Assembly (NCBI GenBank): GCA_947085845.1 | Contig: CAMTXO010000002.1 | Coordinates: forward strand, 124,001 to 188,000 | Reading direction: 5' to 3' | From: JACPYF01 sp947085845 | Lineage (GTDB): Bacteria; Patescibacteriota; Saccharimonadia; Saccharimonadales; Saccharimonadaceae | DNA length: 64,000 nucleotides | In this document: piece after piece, positions 49,834 through 59,300 of the stretch | How the letters are laid out: the number at the start of each line of letters is the position of its first letter | Position numbering within the stretch: the first letter of the stretch is position 1 | The notes under the pieces: generated by a model | Databases searched by the model: none | What the model saw: only the letters and a program-made list of their open reading frames with translations | Told to the model about the DNA's origin: nothing | Program-made: the position numbers and the translations under genes

Positions 49834-50592
49834 GTCTTTGAGCATCTCAACATGAGCCACCACGTCATGCACGCGTAATCTCGCAGCCCCAGATTTGGCA
49901 GCAACTAGCCCGGCACGAACGTTAGCCGGCTCTTGCATCCGCCGCGCACCCAAAAACCGCTTGCGTGAATACCCTATCATCACTGGAATATTCGGAACAA
50001 GACTAGCGAATGACAAAAGATCCTTGTTGAGTTGCGGCGCCTTGCCAAAACCAATTCCAGGATCAATCATTATGTTTTCCCAACCCACCCCTTGCGTGAC
50101 AACTTTGATGTATTTTGTTATCAAATCGTCGCGTACTTGTTGTTGATGCGTCATTTTTATTTTGTGGGCTTTTGCTATATCTCCGTGTGCAATCTCTGGA
50201 AGATGGCTAATAATAACCTTGAGAGAGTTGTTCGCAACTATCTCTACCATTCGCTCGCTATGAAGACCAGTCACATCGTTGATAGTAAGCTCAGGTGACC
50301 ACAAATCAATCACACGTTCAACAATTTCACTGTGACGAGTATCGATTGAAAATTTTTCAGGAGAGAAATGTTTTTTTAAGCTTTTAACAACTGGCGCTAG
50401 CCTATTCCACTCCTCAATAACCGCTACTTCTTTTGCCCCTGGGCGGGTTGATTCTGCACCAATATCAATCATATCTGCGCCTTCTTCAAAAAGTTGCTGT
50501 ACCCTTTTTTGAGCTTTGGCCACATTGTTATATTGCCCACCATCACTAAAACTATCCTCAGTAAGATTGAGTATGCCAACAATTTCAGTCAT
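49822..50592 (-). CDS. folP: Dihydropteroate synthase
   Basis: TIM-barrel enzyme of 256 residues joining the pterin pyrophosphate to p-aminobenzoate. Motifs: GILNLTEDSFSDGG (pyrophosphate loop), DIGAESTRPGA (pABA loop), NDVTG, DPGIGFGKAPQLN, GYSRKRFLG and RVHDV. Start overlaps the folE stop in ATGA. folB and folK, needed between FolE and FolP, are not in the window. Confidence 0.94.
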   Translation of the reverse strand: MTEIVGILNLTEDSFSDGGQYNNVAKAQKRVQQLFEEGADMIDIGAESTRPGAKEVAVIEEWNRLAPVVKSLKKHFSPEKFSIDTRHSEIVERVIDLWSPELTINDVTGLHSERMVEIVANNSLKVIISHLPEIAHGDIAKAHKIKMTHQQQVRDDLITKYIKVVTQGVGWENIMIDPGIGFGKAPQLNKDLLSFASLVPNIPVMIGYSRKRFLGARRMQEPANVRAGLVAAKSGAARLRVHDVVAHVEMLKDLSS

Positions 50593-51134
50593 GACGGATC
50601 CTTCAAGGCGAGTGTCAGAAATTCGCTACGAGTTTGTGGCCGTGTTTTGAAGTAGCCTCTTAGCGCAGAGGTAGAAGTCGAAGCTCCAGGTTTTTGGACG
50701 CCGCGCATTTCCATGCACAAATGCCGAGCATTTAGCACAACTCCGACACCCTTTGCTTTTGTAACTTTTTGTAAACAATCGGCTACTTGGGATGTGATTC
50801 TTTCCTGGTTTTGCAACCGGTGAGAGAAATGATCAAGCATTCTTGCTAGTTTTGAAAGTCCAATAATGTGACGATCCGGAACGTAGGCAATAGTTCCTGT
50901 GCCAAAAAATGGCAGTAGGTGATGTTCGCACAAACTATAGAACGTGATGTTAGTTTGTACAACCATCTCGTCGTAGCCTTCGCTTTCAAATACTGTTGGC
51001 AAAAAATCTACAGGTGAAGTAAATTCACTAATAAAACGTGCGTACCTTTGCGGTGTTTTTTGTAATCCCTCCCTGTTAGGGTTGGCGTCTACAGCTTCGA
51101 TTACGTGCTTTATGTTCTCTTCTATTTTATTCAT
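50589..51134 (-). CDS. folE: GTP cyclohydrolase I
   Basis: Converts GTP to dihydroneopterin triphosphate, first step to folate. About 181 residues from ATG 51134, with GGAGG inside the end of the upstream gene at normal spacing; the longer start at 51167 would overlap that gene more. Zinc ligands and active site: FYSLCEHHLLPFFG (Cys, His), HLCMEMRG (Cys), and KLARMLDHFSHRLQNQER. Co-transcribed with an AlkB-like dioxygenase before it and folP after it. Confidence 0.95.
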   Translation of the reverse strand: MNKIEENIKHVIEAVDANPNREGLQKTPQRYARFISEFTSPVDFLPTVFESEGYDEMVVQTNITFYSLCEHHLLPFFGTGTIAYVPDRHIIGLSKLARMLDHFSHRLQNQERITSQVADCLQKVTKAKGVGVVLNARHLCMEMRGVQKPGASTSTSALRGYFKTRPQTRSEFLTLALKDPS

Positions 51135-51135
51135 T

Positions 51136-51735
51136 CTAAACCTCCAACTCTGGAATTTCGCTCGCAACTTGGCGATATGCTATTGAAAGTCTTTTGCCAG
51201 TATCGGGTGCTGATACGCGATGTTTTGGACGGTCATCTTGGCGACCATTGAGCAATGCCCCACGCATAAGCACGAGGTCGCCGGGCAAAAGCTCCCAAGA
51301 AACTTCGCCGCTATCGAGTTGAATATCAAACTGCGCATCACCCATAAACGATGCAACCGCGACCATTCGAAGATCTCTTTTGTAGTCGCGATGCCAGTCG
51401 ATACCAACTTCACCTGGCTGATACAGCTGAGCTCGTACGTGATTAACAAACCACGATGAGAGCTCTGGTCGAACAAGTGAGCAAATTCTTCGACCAAGAG
51501 CAAAGACATGTGGTGGTGACTTACGGAATGTCCAGCCAATATCTTCGAATTGTTCTGGTATTGTATGGTTTGAACGATCGACCGGAGTCAGCTCGTGTGA
51601 CAATACTTCTTGAGTAATTTCGCCCTGTTCTTCCCTGTTCACAAAGTCTCGCAGTAATACTGCTCCCTCTTCTCGAACTATTTTGAGACATTCTTCTGAT
51701 GTAATGTTTGGTGTGTATTGTTTTTCTGCTATCAT
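51136..51735 (-). CDS. AlkB-like 2-oxoglutarate/Fe(II) dioxygenase
   Basis: A protein of 199 residues with the double-stranded beta-helix fold. Iron ligands WH115RD117 and H172 (PKHRVSAP), and the AlkB-type RxxxxxR (R182LSIAYR188) for 2-oxoglutarate. Substrate may be alkylated nucleic acid, but other small-molecule hydroxylases share these features. It heads the operon with folE and folP, behind a leader peptide and a terminator-like hairpin. Confidence 0.85.
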   Translation of the reverse strand: MIAEKQYTPNITSEECLKIVREEGAVLLRDFVNREEQGEITQEVLSHELTPVDRSNHTIPEQFEDIGWTFRKSPPHVFALGRRICSLVRPELSSWFVNHVRAQLYQPGEVGIDWHRDYKRDLRMVAVASFMGDAQFDIQLDSGEVSWELLPGDLVLMRGALLNGRQDDRPKHRVSAPDTGKRLSIAYRQVASEIPELEV

Positions 51736-51770
51736 AGTGCTCTCCTAGGTTTTTTATATAAAATACATAC

Positions 51771-51827
51771 AAAAAACACCTGCGAGCAGGCGTGAAATTT
51801 AATTATAAGCGCCAACTGCTAGGTGTT
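51771..51827 (-). promoter_or_regulatory. Attenuator-like terminator upstream of the AlkB-like gene
   Basis: On the minus strand CGCCTG/CAGGTG (one G:U pair, 51777-51792) is followed by six T (51771-51776), an intrinsic terminator about 36 bases before the ATG. The same 3' arm can instead pair with AACACCT at 51821-51827, which includes the stop codon region of the leader peptide, so the two folds are mutually exclusive. Confidence 0.55.
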
Positions 51828-51887
51828 TAGTAGAGAGCAAGGCTGAACAAAGCTGGACCAAGTGCGAATGCGTTTGTTATGTAACAT
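51819..51887 (-). CDS. 22-residue leader peptide
   Basis: MLHNKRIRTWSSFVQPCSLL plus NT, then TAG. A near-perfect Shine-Dalgarno (AAAGGAGG) lies before the ATG. It is located 27 bases after the predicted transcription start and ends inside the upstream arm of an alternative hairpin, the classic layout of translation-coupled attenuation. It contains Arg-Ile-Arg within Lys-Arg-Ile-Arg but no obvious run of one amino acid, so the signal is not clear. Confidence 0.5.
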   Translation of the reverse strand: MLHNKRIRTWSSFVQPCSLLNT

Positions 51888-51920
51888 GTAGTCCTCCTTT
51901 GCTTTGTTGTTGATACTTAT

Positions 51921-51949
51921 ATATTACAGTACTATGCTGATGTAAGCAA
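51921..51949 (-). promoter_or_regulatory. Promoter of leader peptide-alkB-folE-folP
   Basis: Minus strand TTGCTT (51944-51949), a 17-base spacer and TAATAT (51921-51926). Confidence 0.6.
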
Positions 51950-51958
51950 AAATTTAGA

Positions 51959-52525
51959 CTAAGGAGCTGTCACAAAGTAGCACATTATAGCGTTTGAAGG
52001 ATCTGGTGTCTGCGTGTTGTAGTTGTACTCTTGTGTCATATCATCTGGACATTTATTGCCATCGAATATCTGCAGAACAACTATGGAACCTGCTGGGTGA
52101 TTATAGTCTACGAAAGGACCTAAGCGATATCCATCACCCGCTGGCTTACGATTTCCTTGCGGCAAAGAGCCAACCTTTTTCAACTCAGCATTGAGTGTAC
52201 TACTGGGATGCTCTAGGGTTGGAATAGAAGGGAATAAATCACGACAATCCTGCTTACCATCACCATCTATGTCAGGAAACCCGCTACCTAAGCAGTAATA
52301 GCCATTTGGCATACTTGGATAAGATCTATATGTTGCTTTATAAAGTTTGAATTGTTTGTCCCAAGTTTTGACTTCGTCATATCTTACGACATTTAAGGCT
52401 TGTTTGGTCCAAGAATTGTAGGCTACCAGAAGGATTGCTGAAAGTATTGCAATAATAACAACCATGATCAGTATTTCTACCAGGCTAAAGCCTCGCTTAG
52501 TATAGAATAGACCCACCTTTTGCAT
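51959..52525 (-). CDS. Type IV pilin-like protein with calcium-loop motif
   Basis: Prepilin of 188 residues. Short basic leader ending KRG, then FSLVEILIMVVIIAILSAIL with Glu at +5, the site cut and methylated by PilD-type peptidase. The globular part contains DIDGDGKQD, a DxDGDGxxD calcium-binding loop, flanked by cysteines (YYCLGSG, QDCRDLF), and two more Cys near the end. No other pilus genes lie nearby. Probably a major or minor pilin for attachment or twitching. Confidence 0.88.
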   Translation of the reverse strand: MQKVGLFYTKRGFSLVEILIMVVIIAILSAILLVAYNSWTKQALNVVRYDEVKTWDKQFKLYKATYRSYPSMPNGYYCLGSGFPDIDGDGKQDCRDLFPSIPTLEHPSSTLNAELKKVGSLPQGNRKPAGDGYRLGPFVDYNHPAGSIVVLQIFDGNKCPDDMTQEYNYNTQTPDPSNAIMCYFVTAP

Positions 52526-52570
52526 GGATCTATTCTACATTAATCTGCGACAAACGCAAAGTCTCGAATA

Positions 52571-55500
52571 CTATTCTTCTACTACTTCTTCGGTGTCTTG
52601 TTGAAGATCACGTGCGCCTGTTCCCACTGGAATCTTACGTCCAATGATAACGTTTTCTTTCAGACCATAGAGATCGTCTTGACGTCCAGTTACAGCCGCG
52701 TTTATAAGAACACGAGTCGTGTCTTGGAAACTTGCTGCTGAAAGGAAACTGTCGCTCCAAATTGAAACTTTGGTAATACCAAGTAGCAATTGTGTGTATT
52801 GAGCAGGCTCTTTACCATCGCTAGCTAGGTTTTCGTTTGCTTCAACAACTGCAGCTTTACTAACGATATCACCAGTAACAAATAAGCTGTCACCTGGATC
52901 TTCGATCTGTACACGTGAGAACATTTGTCGAACAATGATCTCAAGGTGCTTGTCTGCGATGTTTTGACCCTGCGATGCGTAGATACGAAGCACATCGTTA
53001 ATAATGTAACGTTGCGTATCTTCGATACTCTTAAGTCGCATCAAATCGTGCAAGTTGATTGAACCTGCTGTCAAACGATCACCGGCAGTAACAACATCGC
53101 CATCTTTCGCTGTAAGCTTATGGCCAGTTGGTATTTCATAACGAGCTGGGGTTTGATCGCTACTTGAAACTATCACTTCCGTCTTGGTTACTTCAACAAT
53201 ACCGTCGAATGGTGCTGTAAGTGGTTCTGCTCCATCCTTTTTAGCTGCAATTACATCACCAGCTAGCACATCTGTGCCAGTCTTGACTGTCGCTTTGCGT
53301 TTTTCTAGTGGAAGTTTCTTAACTTTAGCTTTGGCTGGAGTTACTTGCATGATGTGCTTGTTGCCATCCTCCCATACAGCCAAAGTACCATCGATATCAG
53401 AGAGTGTCGCTTCACCTTTTGGTGTACGTGCTTCGAATAGCTCGTCTACACGCGGTAGACCCTGGGTGATGTCAGCTGCACCGGCAACACCAGATGCATG
53501 GAAGTTACGAAGGGTTAGCTGTGTACCAGGTTCACCGACAGACTGAGCTGCGATAACACCAACTGGTTGAGCTACGTCAATCAATTTGCCAGTTGCCATA
53601 TCAAGACCATAGCTCTTCTGTGGAATACCACGAAGGTTTTTAGCAGTAAGTACACTAAAGATCTTGGCTTCGGTAATTTTTTCGTCAACATTGATAGCGT
53701 CTGCAATTTCACGAGTAATCAGCTGACCAGCTTTTACATGATCACCAATTTTCTCTGCTGCATAACGACTATACAGACGGTCACCAAATTCGATCATAGT
53801 TTCAATTGTTTCACTACGGAAAATTGTAAATCCATTGTCGCTTGAGTCTTCTTCAACAGTGAAGATATCTTGGCTCACATCTACTAGACGACGAGTTAGA
53901 TATCCTGAGTCAGCGGTTTTAAGAGCTGTGTCGATCAAACCTTTACGTGTACCACGTGTCGCCACAAAAGCTTCAAGTTGTGAAAGACCTTTTTTAAAGC
54001 TAGAACGGATTGGAAGCTCAATTTCTTTACCGGTTGCGTCAACCATTGTTCCAAGCATTGCAGTTGCAAGCTTAATGTTATCAACGCTACCACGAGCACC
54101 AGAGTTCACCATGACGCTAACTGATGTATCAGAATCTTTTAGTTTTTCTTCAACAACAGCGATAGCTTTTTTGTCGATACCACGCCATGCGCTTACAGTA
54201 AGACCGTAACGCTCTTCCTCAGTAATCAAACCTTCTTCGTATTGCTGAGAAATAAGAGTTGCTTGTTTTTCACCTTCTTCAATCAATGCTTCCATTTCAG
54301 GTACGTCGAAGTAATCGTCCATACCAGTTGATACAGCAGCAGATGTTGCATATTCAAGTGCAAGATCTTTGATATTGTCAGCAGTGACAGCTGTTTGTTC
54401 GCTACCATACTGACTAAAGATGCGTGCAAGTACTTTGTTAAGAGCCTTTTTAGTCATAACATCATTCACATACGGAAACTCTTTGATCAAAGATTCGTTG
54501 AAGAATACTCGTCCAAGAGTCGTGTCACGTAGTTGTCCTTTAGTGTGCACACGAATAGGAGTCTGCAGTTTAATCACACCTTTTTCGTAAGCTTGAATAG
54601 CTTCAGGTACTGAACTGAAAAGTTTTTTCTCAGTTTGAGCATCTGGTTTTGGATATGTTAGGTAGTAACAACCAAGTACGATGTCCTGTGCAATGTTTAG
54701 TACTGGAGTACCATCGGCAGGTTTTAGAAGGTTGTTTGTTGCACTCATCAGTTCACGAGCTTCTTTTTGAGCAGCATCGCTCAGTGGCAAGTGGACAGCC
54801 ATTTGGTCACCATCAAAGTCAGCGTTAAAACCAGCACAAACGAGTGGGTGAAGCTGAATAGCCTTACCTTCAATTAGTTTTGGTTGGAAAGACTGAATAG
54901 ACAGACGGTGAAGAGATGGTGCACGGTTCAAAAGAACGTACTTGCCTTTGATCACTTCGTCCAAAGCGTCCCAGATGATAGTGTTTCCACTTTCGATCAA
55001 ACGAGTTGCAGAGCGAATATTGTGAGCATGCTCACCACGAAGCAGCCAACTGATTACAAATGGTTTGAATAGCTCTAACGCCATTTGCTTTGGTAGACCA
55101 CATTGGTGAATCTTGAGCTCTGGACCAGCAACAATAACGCTTCGCCCTGAATAATCAACACGTTTACCTAGAAGGTTCTGACGGAAACGACCTTGCTTAC
55201 CTTTAAGCATGTCGCTTAAAGATTTGAGCTTACGACGGCCACCAGTTGCATTTACTGCACGATTACCTCGAGCAGCAGAGTTGTCTACTAGCGCATCAAC
55301 AGCTTCCTGAAGCATACGCATTTCGTTACGTCGAATAACTTCTGGAGCATTTAAGTCAATCAATTTCTTTAGACGGTTGTTACGGTTAATCACACGTCGA
55401 TACAGATCGTTGAGATCTGATGTCGCGAAACGACCACCTGTTAGTTGAACCATAGGTCGTAGGTCTGGTGGGATCACAGGTAGAACTGAAAGAGTCATAT

Positions 55501-56374
55501 TAATTGGCTTAATGCCAGCACGTTGCATGCCTTCAAGAACTTTTAGGCGCTTAAGAATTTTCTTTTGCTTTTGCCCTTTGCTTGCAGCAGCTTCTTCACT
55601 CAAACTTTCAATAAGTTTTTCAAGATCAATTTGCTCCAGTAGTGCTTTAAGCGCTTCACCGCCCATACCAACTTTGACAATATCAGCATATTCATCTGGT
55701 AGATTACGATACTCTATTTCACCTAGTAATGCGGATTGCACAAGACCATCTAGCTGCGTTTTCTTGACTAGATAGCCATCGTTAACCGCTTCAAGTTCTT
55801 TAGTTTGTTCGGCTGCTAATTTTTTAACATCAGCTTTTTCATCTTCTGCTTCTTTTTCGTAACGAATTTTTATTGCGGCTTTAGCTGCCTCAAGTTCCGC
55901 TTCTGCATCAGCTAACAGTTTTTCACGCTTTTCGTTATCTACATCTAGAATGACGTAGCTTGCGAAATAAGCGACTCGTTCTAGATTACGGACTGTCATA
56001 CCGAGCAAGAGCCCCATAGCGCTTGGTGTACCACGCATAAACCAAATGTGAGCAACAGGTGCAGCAAGCCCAATGTGAGCCATGCGTTCACGACGAACAA
56101 TGCTACGGGTTACTAGTTCGCCATTTTTATCAACGGCAGCTTCGCGAGAACGAACACCTTTTAGCTTTGCATCGTGCGGATTAATGTCTTTGACTGGACC
56201 GAATATCCTTTCACAAAACAACCCATCACGCTCAGGTTTTTGGGTACGATAGTTAATCGTTTCTGGTTTGGTGACCTCACCATAACTCCATTTTTTGATG
56301 TCTTCGGCACTAGCCACAGCGAGGCGTACAGCATCGAAATCAGCAATACTTGTATTTGCAATTACACGACTCAT
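52571..56374 (-). CDS. rpoC: RNA polymerase subunit beta' lacking both zinc sites
   Basis: 1267 residues, catalytic subunit. The active-site NADFDGDQM is at 517-525. The N-terminal zinc site (four Cys after FCERIFGP in other bacteria) is replaced by KDINPHDAKLKGVRSREAAV (62-81) with no Cys. The second site is also lost: at ~915-926 the sequence is RGIPQKSYGLDM where CAHCYGRDL is usual. Surrounding regions are well conserved (GVIAAQSVGEPGTQLTLRNF), so these are real losses. Its ATG overlaps the rpoB stop (TAATG), with AAGGAGG upstream. Confidence 0.97.
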   Translation of the reverse strand: MSRVIANTSIADFDAVRLAVASAEDIKKWSYGEVTKPETINYRTQKPERDGLFCERIFGPVKDINPHDAKLKGVRSREAAVDKNGELVTRSIVRRERMAHIGLAAPVAHIWFMRGTPSAMGLLLGMTVRNLERVAYFASYVILDVDNEKREKLLADAEAELEAAKAAIKIRYEKEAEDEKADVKKLAAEQTKELEAVNDGYLVKKTQLDGLVQSALLGEIEYRNLPDEYADIVKVGMGGEALKALLEQIDLEKLIESLSEEAAASKGQKQKKILKRLKVLEGMQRAGIKPINMTLSVLPVIPPDLRPMVQLTGGRFATSDLNDLYRRVINRNNRLKKLIDLNAPEVIRRNEMRMLQEAVDALVDNSAARGNRAVNATGGRRKLKSLSDMLKGKQGRFRQNLLGKRVDYSGRSVIVAGPELKIHQCGLPKQMALELFKPFVISWLLRGEHAHNIRSATRLIESGNTIIWDALDEVIKGKYVLLNRAPSLHRLSIQSFQPKLIEGKAIQLHPLVCAGFNADFDGDQMAVHLPLSDAAQKEARELMSATNNLLKPADGTPVLNIAQDIVLGCYYLTYPKPDAQTEKKLFSSVPEAIQAYEKGVIKLQTPIRVHTKGQLRDTTLGRVFFNESLIKEFPYVNDVMTKKALNKVLARIFSQYGSEQTAVTADNIKDLALEYATSAAVSTGMDDYFDVPEMEALIEEGEKQATLISQQYEEGLITEEERYGLTVSAWRGIDKKAIAVVEEKLKDSDTSVSVMVNSGARGSVDNIKLATAMLGTMVDATGKEIELPIRSSFKKGLSQLEAFVATRGTRKGLIDTALKTADSGYLTRRLVDVSQDIFTVEEDSSDNGFTIFRSETIETMIEFGDRLYSRYAAEKIGDHVKAGQLITREIADAINVDEKITEAKIFSVLTAKNLRGIPQKSYGLDMATGKLIDVAQPVGVIAAQSVGEPGTQLTLRNFHASGVAGAADITQGLPRVDELFEARTPKGEATLSDIDGTLAVWEDGNKHIMQVTPAKAKVKKLPLEKRKATVKTGTDVLAGDVIAAKKDGAEPLTAPFDGIVEVTKTEVIVSSSDQTPARYEIPTGHKLTAKDGDVVTAGDRLTAGSINLHDLMRLKSIEDTQRYIINDVLRIYASQGQNIADKHLEIIVRQMFSRVQIEDPGDSLFVTGDIVSKAAVVEANENLASDGKEPAQYTQLLLGITKVSIWSDSFLSAASFQDTTRVLINAAVTGRQDDLYGLKENVIIGRKIPVGTGARDLQQDTEEVVEE

Positions 56375-59300
56375 TAGGCTATCTCCTCCTTAATTTCTTC
56401 AATTTCATCAGTGTCTTGGATGGTGACTCCTTCACCAAGATCAATTTCTCCAAGTTCATCAGCTTCATCACCAACAGCTTCGGTTTCTTCTGCGATAGCC
56501 TCTACAGGCTTTTCGTCAGCATCAACAGCAACGCTGCCGTCCAATATTTCTTCGGCATCAACATCTTGTCCACCTTCGATCAAATCAACACGAAGACCAA
56601 GGCCTTGCAATTCTTTTACAAGGACATTAAAGCTTTCAGGCACTTTTGGACCAGTGATTGGCTCGTTCTTGATGATAGATTCGTAGGCTTTAGCACGACC
56701 ATATACGTCGTCGGACTTGATAGTGAGCATTTCTTGCAATGTAGTTGCAGCACCGTAGGCTTCTAGAGCCCAGACTTCCATCTCTCCGAATCGCTGACCA
56801 CCGTTTTGTGCTTTACCACCAAGAGGCTGTTGAGTAACCATTGTGTATGGACCGATAGAACGAGCGTGGATCTTGTCTGCGATCATGTGATGCAGTTTGA
56901 TAATGTACATAACACCAACAGTTGTCTTTTCGCGGAAAGGTTCACCGTTACGACCATCAAACAATTGGATTTTACCATCAGTTGGAATGCCAGCTTCTTT
57001 TAGTTGCTCGGCAATAACATGATTTGGAACACCATTGAATGGTGGAGTAGCTACTTTGTAACCTAATGCACGTGCGGCCATACCAAGGTGAGTTTCAAAC
57101 AACTGACCAAGGTTCATACGAGATGGCACACCAAGTGGGTTTAGGATAACGTCAACAGGAGTGCCGTCTTCCATAAATGGCATGTCGTTTTCAGGTAGAA
57201 TTCGGGCTACAACACCCTTGTTTCCGTGTCGTCCAGCTAGCTTGTCACCAACTGCGATTTTACGAAGTTGTGCAACAAAGATTTGGACTTGCATCAAAAC
57301 ACCGGCTTTAAGTTCATGACCGTTTTCACGACTAAATACTTTGACACCAACAACTTTACCGTGCTTCCCGTTACTCATACGCTGAGAGGTATCACGAACA
57401 TCTTTGGCTTTTTCACCGAAGATTGCGCGTAGCAATCGTTCTTCGCTAGAAAGTTCTTGCTCACCTTTTGGAGTAATCTTACCTACCAAGACATCGCCTG
57501 GGTGAACTTCTGAACCAACTTGGACGATTCCGTCCTCGTCTAGGTGACGTAGACTTTCCTCAGACACATTTGGAATATCACGAGTCACAATTTCTGGACC
57601 TAGCTTCGTTTCACGGACTTCAACCATGAAATCTTGAATGTTAATACTAGTTAGATCGTCTTCTTTTACAATTCGAGAGCTTAGGATAATAGAGTCATCC
57701 ATGTTGTAACCACCCCAAGGCATAAATGCAACGGTAAGATCGCGCCCTAGAGCTAATTCACCACCTTCGATTGACGCACCTTCGATGAGAACATCACCTT
57801 TTTTAACCTTTTGACCACGAGTTACTACAACCTTTTGGTTGATTGAACGATCATCGTTACTTTGTTCAAAGTGAATAGGTATATATGTTATTGGACCATT
57901 TTTGTATTTTACGATTACTTCATTTGCATCTGCTTTTGTTACTTCACCCGCACCTTCTGCAAGAACAATTTGACTTGTGTTACGAGCAATGTCTGCTTCT
58001 ACACCAGTTCCAACAATTGGGCTACGAGGCTGAAGTAGCGGTACTGCCTGACGTGACATGTTAGAACCAGTCAAAGATCGGTCAATACGGTTTTTCTCGA
58101 TGAATGGAATCAAGCTAGCGGTCGACCCTAGGATCTGACCAATGGCGGCATCGATAAATGTTATTTCGTCTGCATCAACTTCTTCTGGAACAAGATTTTT
58201 ACGAGCACTCACGCGGGTGTGCTTAAATTTACCGGTTTTGTTGTCAACTTGGTTGCCAGCTTCAGCAATAATTTCACGAGCTTCAGCCGCTGCATCCATA
58301 TAGACTACTTCGTCAGTCACTTTGCCTTTTACAACTCGACGATATGGAGCTTCGATAAAACCATACTCGTTAACACGAGCATAACTAGCAAGGTTAAGTA
58401 CTAGACCGATGTTCGCACCTTCAGGTGTTTCTACTGAACAGATACGGCCATAATGAGTTTCATGAATATCACGAACTTCTAGACCAGCACGTTCGCGGCT
58501 AAGGCCACCAGGACCCATTGAACTAAGACGACGTTTGTGTGAAAGCTCAGCTAACGGGTTAGTTTGATCCATAAATTGTGACAATTGAGAGCTCGCGAAG
58601 AATTCACGAACTGCTGCAACTATTGGGCGTGCGTTTATAAGAGAGCCCGGTGTGACGGTCTCGAGATCGCTCATACTCATGCGATCCATAGTGTTACGTT
58701 GCATACGCAGCATACCAATTCGGAACTGACGAGCAACTAGTTCACCAACTAATTTGACACGACGGTTTGAAAGCGCGTCGATATCATCTGGAGCTTCTTG
58801 AGTGTTGTTAAGACGAATAACTTCCTTGATAATCGCAACAAGATCTTCAAGTCGCATGACGCGGTTTTCGGTAGTGTTTGTTACTTTAAGACCAAGACGT
58901 TGGTTGATTTTGTAGCGACCAACTCGGCTAAAGTCGAAACGTTTGAAGTCAAAGAACATTCGTTCAATCATGCCACGGGCGTTTTCAACTGTTGCAAGAT
59001 CACCAGGACGCAAGCGTCGGTATACTTCGATCAATGCTTCATTTGTTCCGTTACTTGGATCTTTTCCAAGTGTAGTGTCGATATAATTTAGTTCACCTGT
59101 ATCAACATCTTTGAAAAGTTCTTTAATAGAAGTTTCTGTACCGTAACCAAGCGCACGTAGAAGTGTTGTAACTGCGATCTTTCGGCGACGATCGATTTTT
59201 ACATATAGTACTCCTGCTGCACTAGTTTCAAATTCTAGCCATGCACCACGACCAGGAATAAGTTTAGCGCCATATAGTTTGCGACCAGCTGCTTGGTTAG

